A stretch of 7,010 nt of DNA, from NCBI GenBank assembly GCA_014379785.1, contig JACMLD010000456.1:1-7010 (forward strand), written 5' to 3'. The notes under the pieces are model-generated. The model saw nothing but the letters and a program-made list of their open reading frames with translations. It was not told the origin of the DNA and did not search any database. Positions 1 through 5,886 of this stretch are shown here, in pieces. Both the position numbers and the translations under genes were made by a program. How positions within the stretch are numbered: position 1 is the first letter of the stretch; every line of letters begins with the position of its first letter. Source of the DNA: Chitinophagaceae bacterium (GTDB lineage Bacteria > Bacteroidota > Bacteroidia > Chitinophagales > Chitinophagaceae).

Positions 1-797
1 GAACCATCATTCATGCGGATATTCCGCGTATGAATATCTGCTGCCTCATTCTGAGCGCTGTAGGTAAGCTGTTGGGGGGCCTTGAGTTCGCGACCTCTTT
101 TCAAACCAAATTTGCTCAGTAATAAACCTTCTGCTCTCACCTTGCCTGCAAATGCAATAAAGGCATCTTCGAGCGACGTCGCTGTTCCATAGATATCCAG
201 ATGGTCAGGATCCATCGCAGATATTACCGCTATATCCGGACTCAGTTTCAGAAAGCTCCTGTCGTATTCGTCGGCCTCTATCACCGAGACATTGTTGTCA
301 CTACTCCAGAAATTGGTATGATAGTTTACCGAAATGCCGCCAAGAAAAGCGTTGCACCCAAAACCGGTATGCCTCAGCAGATGTGCTACCATGGTAGTGA
401 TGGTCGTTTTACCATGGGTGCCACCGATGCAAATATTAAATGAACCCGCGCTGATGACTTCCAGGACATCACTTCTTTTCAGTATCGCATAATTATTATC
501 GCGATAGTAAGCCCATTCTTTATGGTCTTTTGGAATAGCAGGTGTGTATACAACAAATTCAACATCTTTGGGAAGCAGTGCTGGGTTGTCCTCATAGCTC
601 ACTGCGATGCCTTCTGAAACGAGTTGTTTGGTCAGTGCGGTCTCCGTTTTGTCGTAGCCGCTTACACTCCATCCTCTCGACAGAAAGAAACGCGCGAGCG
701 CGCTCATACCGATCCCCCCGACTCCGAGGAAGTACAGCTTCTTACCTGCAGCGTTCTGCAGATTGATCAGCTCAGCGATATTTTTTTCTGTTGCCAT
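1..797 (-). CDS. murC: UDP-N-acetylmuramate--L-alanine ligase MurC (3' end cut off by the window)
   Basis: Cytoplasmic ATP-dependent ligase that adds L-alanine to UDP-MurNAc, the first step in building the peptidoglycan stem peptide. The frame is open from ATG at 797 to the left edge, giving 265 complete codons; the family is usually about 450-480 residues, so the N-terminal domain and much of the central ATPase domain are present and the C-terminal domain is missing. Visible motifs are the UDP-binding glycine-rich loop GVGGIGMSALA (residues 25-35), the Mur ligase P-loop GGTHGKTT (125-132, Lys130), the metal and nucleotide site EADEYDRSF (174-182) and DPDHLDIYG (196-204). THGKTT and EADEYD separate MurC from MurD, MurE and MurF. 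The start is fixed by its one-base overlap with the murG stop (TAATG), which suggests translational coupling. The upstream DNA is purine-rich (GAAAGAGAA) without a clear Shine-Dalgarno sequence. No frameshift is seen. Confidence 0.96.
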   Translation of the reverse strand, partial: MATEKNIAELINLQNAAGKKLYFLGVGGIGMSALARFFLSRGWSVSGYDKTETALTKQLVSEGIAVSYEDNPALLPKDVEFVVYTPAIPKDHKEWAYYRDNNYAILKRSDVLEVISAGSFNICIGGTHGKTTITTMVAHLLRHTGFGCNAFLGGISVNYHTNFWSSDNNVSVIEADEYDRSFLKLSPDIAVISAMDPDHLDIYGTATSLEDAFIAFAGKVRAEGLLLSKFGLKRGRELKAPQQLTYSAQNEAADIHTRNIRMNDG

Positions 798-1900
798 TAT
801 TTTTGTTTCTCTTTCAGATCCGCAAGAATTTGTTTTGCTATCACTTCGTCTGCATTGCCGACCGCCAGTGCCGAGATATGTTTTACCAACTGCGCCTGCA
901 TTGCATCATCTTTTGCCAGGTTGATGATTGCATCACCCAGTCTATTTTTTGCTTCACTGTCTTTTATGAGAATACCGGCGTTGTTGCTGACCAGGTATTC
1001 GGCATTCACTGTCTGATGATCCTCTGCTGCAAACGGAAACGGAATCAGTATCGCTGGTTTTGCAACTACACATAATTCGGCAATCGCCATTGCGCCCGAC
1101 CTTGAAACCACCATATCAGCCGCGGCGTAAGCGTATTCCATGCTCGTGATGAATTCGCCGGTCCACACATTGACCTTGCCCTCAGAAGCCTGCCTTGCTC
1201 TCTCTCCATAAGGTTTTCCTGTCTGCCAGATCAACTGCAGGTTATTCTGTTCGAATATTGATATGGAAGCGTCTATCGCTTCATTAATTCCCCTCGCCCC
1301 CAGACTACCACCGGTTACAAGAACTGTTTTCATTGCAGGATTCAGTCCAAAAGACGCAATGCCCTCTTCGCGGGTGATGCGGCTGTCCGAAATATTCTTT
1401 CGTACAGGGTTGCCCGTTAGTTTGAGCTTTGCTGCCGGAAAAAATTTCTCCATTCCATAAGAAGCAACAAATATTGATTGTGCTCTTTTGCCAAGCATCC
1501 TGTTGGATTTTCCGGCGAAAGAATTGCTTTCATGTATAAAAGTGGGTATGCCATGTGCCTGTGCAAAGCGCAGGACAGGAAAACTGGAATATCCACCCAC
1601 ACCAACCACTGCGTCCGGCATAAAATCTGCGACGATACTTCTCACCTGAAAATAACTTTTGAGCAGTTTGAATGGGAGCCCCATATTTTTTAACATAGAG
1701 CTGCGATTGAATCCTGCGATATCGATCCCTTTTATTCTGAAACCAGCCTGTGGCACTTTTTCCATTTCCATTTTTCCTTTTGCTCCAACGAACAGCAATT
1801 CAACGCCGGCCTCTTCCCTTTGCAAAGCATTTGCAATGGCAATGGCCGGGAAGATATGTCCGCCCGTACCGCCTCCAGCTATGATTATTTTGCTTTTCAT
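797..1900 (-). CDS. murG: Undecaprenyldiphospho-muramoylpentapeptide beta-N-acetylglucosaminyltransferase MurG
   Basis: Peripheral membrane GT-B glycosyltransferase on the cytoplasmic face. It transfers GlcNAc from UDP-GlcNAc to lipid I, forming lipid II. The predicted protein is 367 residues, close to the family norm of about 355-370. The N-terminal acceptor domain carries the glycine-rich loop GGGTGGH (9-15), a second loop GVGGYSSFP (100-108) and HESN (123-126, usually HEQN in proteobacteria). TGNPVR (162-167) marks the linker. The C-terminal UDP-GlcNAc domain has GGSLGARGINEA (197-208), SRSGAMAIAEL (266-276) and a DHQ (294-296) in place of the common D-R/Q-Q. The frame stays open for 81 codons upstream, but that extension overlaps ftsW and has no MurG character. 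ATG at 1900 places the glycine-rich loop correctly near the N terminus and forms an ATGA overlap with the ftsW stop. That layout supports coupled translation of the integral flippase/polymerase-era gene ftsW and this lipid II synthase. Confidence 0.97.
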   Translation of the reverse strand: MKSKIIIAGGGTGGHIFPAIAIANALQREEAGVELLFVGAKGKMEMEKVPQAGFRIKGIDIAGFNRSSMLKNMGLPFKLLKSYFQVRSIVADFMPDAVVGVGGYSSFPVLRFAQAHGIPTFIHESNSFAGKSNRMLGKRAQSIFVASYGMEKFFPAAKLKLTGNPVRKNISDSRITREEGIASFGLNPAMKTVLVTGGSLGARGINEAIDASISIFEQNNLQLIWQTGKPYGERARQASEGKVNVWTGEFITSMEYAYAAADMVVSRSGAMAIAELCVVAKPAILIPFPFAAEDHQTVNAEYLVSNNAGILIKDSEAKNRLGDAIINLAKDDAMQAQLVKHISALAVGNADEVIAKQILADLKEKQK

Positions 1901-3144
1901 TGGTTTTCTGCCGGGGTTTCTGTTTTTACTGCCTCCAGTTGCTCCACGTTTCTGGCCACACTTAATATAATGCCTATGCTGACACAGGTAAATATGAATG
2001 AGCTGCCACCCATGCTTATCAATGGAAGTGTAACGCCTGTCACCGGAAACAGATTCACATTCACCGCCATATTGGCCAGGGCCTGTATGACCAGGGTGAA
2101 ACTGAGTGCCAGTGCCAGAAAAGCGCCAAAGGCGTAAGGACATTTTTTATATATCCTGATGCTTCTGAAAAGAAAAATCAGATAGATAAAAAGAATAAAA
2201 GTCCCCCCGACCAGTCCGTACTCTTCTATTATGATCGCAAAAATGAAATCGCTGTAAGGATGAGGCAGAAAGTTTCTTTGCTCACTGTTGCCGGGTCCGA
2301 GTCCCATCCATCCACCTTTGGCGATGGCAATTTTTGCCTGGTTGACCTGGTAATTGTCTTCATCGTCTGCATCCTTTCCACCATATATGAAGCTTTCCAC
2401 ACGATTTACCCAGGTGCTCAGACGGGTAAAAATCTTTGACTTCTCTGTTCTTACCGCTACATCGGCATCTGCTGTGCGATGCTGCACAACCGCTGCGCTG
2501 ATCAGTATCAGCACGGGTATCAGCGCTACGCCAATCGTCAGCAACAGGTGTTTCATACTTACCCTTCCGATAAACATGATGAGCAAGCTGGTTGCGCCAA
2601 TCAGCAATGCGGTGGAGAGATTTGCAGGGGCAATCAGCAAACAGATGATGCCAACGGGAATAATGATGGGTAAAAAGCCCGTTTTAAAATCTTTGATCTT
2701 GTCCTGCTTTTTACTGAGCAGGCGGCTCATATACATAAATAGTGCAAGCTTGGCGAGATCAGAAGTCTGCATCGTCATCTGAATGATTGGCAGGCGTATC
2801 CAGCGGCTCCCTTTATTCAATTCTACTCCGAATGCAAGTGTGTAAATCAGGAGTGGTATACTCAGAATGAAAAGAAGTCTTGCAATCTGCGAGTAAATTT
2901 TATAGTTCACTTTATGGAGATAGTAAATCACCAGCATACCAAAAACGATGAACATCACCTGTTTGAACAGATAAGATTCGGTGCTCTTGCTCATCTTGTA
3001 TGCAAGGGTGCCCGTGCTGCTGTATACAACCAGCAATGAAACCAGTGCAAGTACAACAACTGCAGCCCATATCACCTTATCCCCCTTTGTGCGGTGATAA
3101 AGTCCCCTCAGTGTATGTTGCTCTATGGTATTTATATTGCTCAA
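1897..3144 (-). CDS. ftsW: Septal peptidoglycan glycosyltransferase FtsW (SEDS family)
   Basis: Integral membrane SEDS protein that polymerises lipid II into glycan strands at the division septum, acting with a class B penicillin-binding protein. The 415 residues contain about ten hydrophobic segments (roughly 24-42, 60-76, 86-104, 125-141, 158-175, 178-193, 200-220, 301-327, 340-362, 371-396). Family motifs are GSRWIRLP (112-119), QTSDLAKLAL (126-135), NYQVNQAKIAIAKGGWMGLGPGNS (264-287, written here as the classic GYQ...G-G-G-S region), YSDFIFAIIIEE (297-308), in which Asp299 aligns with the catalytic Asp of SEDS enzymes, and VTGVTLPLISMGGSS (368-382). The start appears to be TTG at 3144, 2 nt after the murD stop: an in-frame TAA lies 27 nt upstream, no ATG or GTG intervenes, and the first internal ATG (residue 51) would remove the first membrane segment. 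RodA is the alternative identity, but the position between murD and murG argues for FtsW. QTSD replaces the usual QPSE. Confidence 0.94.
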   Translation of the reverse strand: MSNINTIEQHTLRGLYHRTKGDKVIWAAVVVLALVSLLVVYSSTGTLAYKMSKSTESYLFKQVMFIVFGMLVIYYLHKVNYKIYSQIARLLFILSIPLLIYTLAFGVELNKGSRWIRLPIIQMTMQTSDLAKLALFMYMSRLLSKKQDKIKDFKTGFLPIIIPVGIICLLIAPANLSTALLIGATSLLIMFIGRVSMKHLLLTIGVALIPVLILISAAVVQHRTADADVAVRTEKSKIFTRLSTWVNRVESFIYGGKDADDEDNYQVNQAKIAIAKGGWMGLGPGNSEQRNFLPHPYSDFIFAIIIEEYGLVGGTFILFIYLIFLFRSIRIYKKCPYAFGAFLALALSFTLVIQALANMAVNVNLFPVTGVTLPLISMGGSSFIFTCVSIGIILSVARNVEQLEAVKTETPAENQ

Positions 3145-3146
3145 TC

Positions 3147-4487
3147 TCAGAGATCTTTTACGGCTTCTTTAAATTGTTTTCCCCTGTCTTCGTAATTTTT
3201 AAAAAGGTCAAAACTGGCACAGGCCGGACTCAGCAAAACCGCGTCGCCTTTCGCAGAAAAATGAAATGCAGCGTGAACGGCTTCTTTGGCGCTTTCCGTA
3301 TTTACAATCAGCTCTACATCCTTTCCAAATGCTTCGTGTATTTTTCTGTTGTCAAGTCCCATGCACACAATTGCTTTTACTTTCTCCTTTACCAGGTCGA
3401 GAATCAGTGAATAGTCATTTCCTTTATCCACTCCACCGAGAATGAGAATGGTGGGTTTTGTCATGCTTTCGAGGGCATACCATGTGCTGTTTACATTCGT
3501 GGCCTTGCTGTCATTGATAAACTCAACCCCCCTGACGCTGGAAACCACTTCCATCCTGTGCTCCAGCGCTTCAAAAGACTGAATGGCCTCTCTTATCTTC
3601 TCCTTTCGCAATCCAATGGTGGATGCTGCAATTCCTGCTGCCATGGTGTTGTATTGATTGTGTTTGCCTTTGAGGGTAAAATCATAAATGCTCATAGTCA
3701 TGCGCTCGTTTCCCGTCTCAATGGTCATCTGTCCGTTTTTAATAAAGCCGCCCTGGTTTGGTTGCTGTTGCATGGTAAATGGTAATGGGTTAGAATGGAT
3801 GGAATAGTAATCGAAATATTTTGTGGTCACGGGATCGTCTGAACAGTATATAAAAAAGTCGTCTTTTGTCTGGTTCATCGCGATACGAAATTTGCTCGCT
3901 ATGTAATTCTCGAAATTGTAATCGTATCTGTCCAGGTGATCCTCGGTGATATTTGTGAGGATGGCGATATCCGGACGAAACGTTTTAATGTCATCGAGCT
4001 GAAACGAACTGATTTCGGTTACATATAATGGTTTGGGATTTACCGCAACCTGCCTGGCAAACGAATAACCAATGTTTCCAACCAGCGCGCAATCCAGCCC
4101 ACCGTGGCGACAGATATGATAGGTCAGCGCAGTGGTGGTGGTTTTGCCGTTGCTGCCGGTAATGCCGATCACCTTGCTGTCACCCTTGTATCTGAAAGCC
4201 AGTTCTATCTCACTGATGATCTCAATGCCTTTTGCCCGGATCTTTTTTATCAGCTCATTTTTTTCGGGGATACCCGGACTCTTCACGATTTCGTTTGCGT
4301 TCAGCACTTTTTCTTCGGTGTGACCATTCTCTTCAAATGATACGGAATAGGATTTGAGCTCTTCCTTGTGGACGGGTTTGAGACTACCGGCGTCAGAGAG
4401 GAACACATCATATCCCTTCTGCATAGCAAGAATCGCTGCGCCGACGCCGCTTTCACCACCACCTAGTATCACCATTCTTTTTTGCAT
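3147..4487 (-). CDS. murD: UDP-N-acetylmuramoyl-L-alanine--D-glutamate ligase MurD
   Basis: Cytoplasmic ATP-dependent ligase that adds D-glutamate to UDP-MurNAc-L-Ala. The protein is 446 residues, a normal full length. Domain 1 opens with a Rossmann-type loop VILGGGESGVGAA (6-18) and has VKSPGIP (68-74). Domain 2 has the P-loop GITGSNGKTTTT (108-119, Lys115), EISSFQLD (158-165), NITEDHLDRYD (179-189) and YIASK (195-199), in which Lys199 aligns with the carbamylated lysine of Mur ligases; HNQYNTMAA (276-284) follows. Domain 3 has EHRMEVV (309-315), NDSKATNVNST (325-335), LGGVDKGNDY (350-359) and SPACASFDLFKNYEDRG (420-436), the MurD-specific C-terminal signature. ATG at 4487 is preferred because it puts the Rossmann loop at the extreme N terminus; an in-frame TTG three codons upstream (4496) and an ATG four codons downstream (4475) are alternatives. 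There is no Shine-Dalgarno sequence. The gene is preceded by the only sizeable gap of the cluster and is followed 2 nt later by ftsW. Confidence 0.97.
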   Translation of the reverse strand: MQKRMVILGGGESGVGAAILAMQKGYDVFLSDAGSLKPVHKEELKSYSVSFEENGHTEEKVLNANEIVKSPGIPEKNELIKKIRAKGIEIISEIELAFRYKGDSKVIGITGSNGKTTTTALTYHICRHGGLDCALVGNIGYSFARQVAVNPKPLYVTEISSFQLDDIKTFRPDIAILTNITEDHLDRYDYNFENYIASKFRIAMNQTKDDFFIYCSDDPVTTKYFDYYSIHSNPLPFTMQQQPNQGGFIKNGQMTIETGNERMTMSIYDFTLKGKHNQYNTMAAGIAASTIGLRKEKIREAIQSFEALEHRMEVVSSVRGVEFINDSKATNVNSTWYALESMTKPTILILGGVDKGNDYSLILDLVKEKVKAIVCMGLDNRKIHEAFGKDVELIVNTESAKEAVHAAFHFSAKGDAVLLSPACASFDLFKNYEDRGKQFKEAVKDL

Positions 4488-4497
4488 CACAAACAAT

Positions 4498-4513
4498 CTG
4501 ATTTAACGATCAG
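4498..4513 (-). repeat. Small inverted repeat just before the murD start
   Basis: CTGAT and ATCAG form a perfect 5-bp inverted repeat around a 6-nt spacer (CGTTAA on the coding strand). It ends 10 nt before the murD ATG, inside the presumed ribosome-binding region. It lacks a following T-run, so it is not a terminator. It could slightly affect initiation if it folds in the mRNA, but a stem this short is expected by chance. Confidence 0.25.
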
Positions 4514-4544
4514 GTTTTCGCGGGAGCGGATTTTGGGGGTTCTT

Positions 4545-4571
4545 CAAAAGTTTAGACTTACAACACCACAA
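4545..4571 (-). promoter_or_regulatory. Weak Bacteroidota-type promoter candidate upstream of murD
   Basis: On the minus strand, TTG (4571-4569) is followed after 16 nt by AACTTTTG (4552-4545). This resembles the Bacteroidota primary sigma pattern of TTG and TAnnTTTG separated by about 17-23 nt, with one mismatch in the downstream box and slightly short spacing. It would give a leader of about 50 nt before the murD ATG. The match is short and imperfect, so it could easily be chance in AT-rich intergenic DNA. Confidence 0.17.
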
Positions 4572-4613
4572 TCTCTTGACTTAACAGGGGGTGGTTTTTC
4601 AAAAAAATTCTTA

Positions 4614-5882
4614 TTATCTTATTTTCAAAGTGACAATTGAGAAAACAACCAGGAGTATCGTTACGATCCAGAACCTCGTTACAATCTTGCTTTCATGATA
4701 TCCCAGTTTTTGATAATGGTGGTGCAGCGGACTCATTAAAAAAATCCTTCTGCCTTCACCAAATTTTTTCTTTGTGTATTTGAAGTAGCTCACCTGGATC
4801 ATCACGCTGAGGAGTTCCACCAGGAATACGCCGCAAAAAATCGGAATCAGTAATTCTTTTCTTACCATGATTGCAAGCGCTGCTATGATACCGCCGAGCG
4901 TAAGGCTGCCGGTGTCACCCATAAAAACCTGCGCCGGGTACGCATTATACCATAGAAACCCAATACAGGCTCCTACCATGGCGGCGATAAAAATGGTCAG
5001 CTCGCCCAGGTTGGGGATGTACATGATATTGAGATAATCCGCCAGCCTGAGGTTGCCGCTTGCATATGCGAAAATGCCCAGGCAGACACCGATGAGTGCA
5101 GAGGTTCCCGTTGCCAGTCCATCGATGCCATCCGTGATATTTGCACCATTCGAAACTGCTGTAATGATAAATATTACCACCCCCACATATAAAACCCATG
5201 AATATTCGCGTAGTGGTTTCGGAAGAAGCTTTGAATAATTAAATTCATGCGACTTTACAAATGGGATGGTGGTAATAGGTTCTGTGGCTTTTACGAAAAC
5301 GCGTCCAGCAACCTGTTTGACATTTGCTGTATCGAGGCCGCGCATATCGCCGGTATATTCTCTGTAGGTCTGAACATTGTCGTTAAAAAACAGGGTGAGT
5401 CCGACGATCAGTCCGAGTCCCACCTGGCCGAGGATCTTGAACCATCCTGCCAGTCCGTCTTTGTCACCTTTTTTATATGCAACTCCCTGCTGTTGTGAGA
5501 GCCTTTTAGCGCGCAGTTTCAGGTAGTCGTCAATGAACCCGATGATACCCAGCCAGATGGTGCTGAGGATCATCAGCCTGATATATACTTTATTGAGATC
5601 GGCCAGCAGCAGCGTCGGCAGCAATATGCCGAGGATGATGATGAGTCCGCCCATGGTCGGTGTTCCTTTTTTCTGCTGTTCTCCCTGCAGTCCGAGGTCC
5701 CTCACGGTTTCTCCCACCAATCTTCCTCTCAGAAAATTGATGAGGCGCTTACCATATACAGAAGTAATGATCAACGACAGCAGAACGGCCAGCAGTACCC
5801 TGAAAGTGATGAAGGAGAACAAAGCTCCGCCAGGCACTTTGTACCCCTGTTCTTTAAACCATTCGAAAAGATGATAGAGCAT
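4614..5882 (-). CDS. mraY: Phospho-N-acetylmuramoyl-pentapeptide-transferase MraY
   Basis: Integral inner-membrane enzyme that transfers phospho-MurNAc-pentapeptide from its UDP carrier to undecaprenyl phosphate, producing lipid I. The 422 residues have about ten hydrophobic segments. Diagnostic motifs are KKGTPTMGG (71-79), the Mg-binding DDY (118-120), NGANITDGIDGLATG (245-259), NAYPAQVFMGDTGSL (313-327, Asp323) and the MSPLHHHY loop (383-390, His387-389). All catalytic acidic residues of the family are present. The protein is about 60 residues longer than the 360-residue E. coli enzyme, largely because the stretch between the fourth and fifth membrane segments (about 167-227) is enlarged; it keeps a TTIPFVK sequence (204-210) comparable to VVPFFK in E. 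coli. To my knowledge Bacteroidota MraY proteins share this enlargement. ATG at 5882 lies 4 nt after the murE stop, with A-rich DNA and no Shine-Dalgarno sequence. It ends with tandem TAA stops. Confidence 0.97.
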   Translation of the reverse strand: MLYHLFEWFKEQGYKVPGGALFSFITFRVLLAVLLSLIITSVYGKRLINFLRGRLVGETVRDLGLQGEQQKKGTPTMGGLIIILGILLPTLLLADLNKVYIRLMILSTIWLGIIGFIDDYLKLRAKRLSQQQGVAYKKGDKDGLAGWFKILGQVGLGLIVGLTLFFNDNVQTYREYTGDMRGLDTANVKQVAGRVFVKATEPITTIPFVKSHEFNYSKLLPKPLREYSWVLYVGVVIFIITAVSNGANITDGIDGLATGTSALIGVCLGIFAYASGNLRLADYLNIMYIPNLGELTIFIAAMVGACIGFLWYNAYPAQVFMGDTGSLTLGGIIAALAIMVRKELLIPIFCGVFLVELLSVMIQVSYFKYTKKKFGEGRRIFLMSPLHHHYQKLGYHESKIVTRFWIVTILLVVFSIVTLKIR

Positions 5883-5886
5883 GGTA

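Larger units (their letters stand above)
4488..4613 (-). other. Non-coding gap between mraY and murD
   Basis: This 126-nt stretch is the only intergenic DNA of any size in the window; the other junctions are overlaps or gaps of 2-4 nt. On the coding strand it contains no ATG, and the short GTG and TTG frames stop quickly, so I see no small gene. It begins with a second in-frame TAA directly after the mraY stop, followed by a T-run and then two C-rich tracts (CCACCCCC near 4587-4594 and CCCCC near 4535-4539). These tracts are direct, not inverted, so I do not see a convincing intrinsic terminator. A weak promoter-like match and a small inverted repeat are listed separately. The gap may give murD and the genes after it some independent expression, but that is inference. 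Confidence 0.6.

Noticed and set aside
624..1016. 130-codon open frame on the plus strand, across the murC-murG junction
   Set aside because: It is antisense to two well-supported genes, has a Cys/Ser/Phe-rich composition typical of a shadow frame, and shows no motif or upstream signal.
1901..2143. Upstream extension of the murG frame by 81 codons, giving a longer protein
   Set aside because: The extension lies wholly inside the conserved C-terminal coding region of ftsW, has no recognisable domain, and would push the glycine-rich UDP-sugar loop far from the N terminus. The ATG at 1900 fits the family and the ATGA overlap.
2354..2782. 142-codon open frame on the plus strand
   Set aside because: It is antisense to ftsW, rich in Ser and Ile in the way expected of a frame opposite hydrophobic codons, and resembles no family I recognise.
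3000..3410. 136-codon open frame on the plus strand spanning the ftsW-murD junction
   Set aside because: It covers the antisense of both gene ends, has no recognisable domain, and codon-level conservation clearly belongs to the minus strand.
4531..4600. Possible intrinsic terminator made from the C-rich tracts between mraY and murD
   Set aside because: The tracts are direct rather than inverted repeats. The best pairing I found (CCAC with GTGG, 4 bp, loop of about 22 nt) is weak and is not followed by a T-run.
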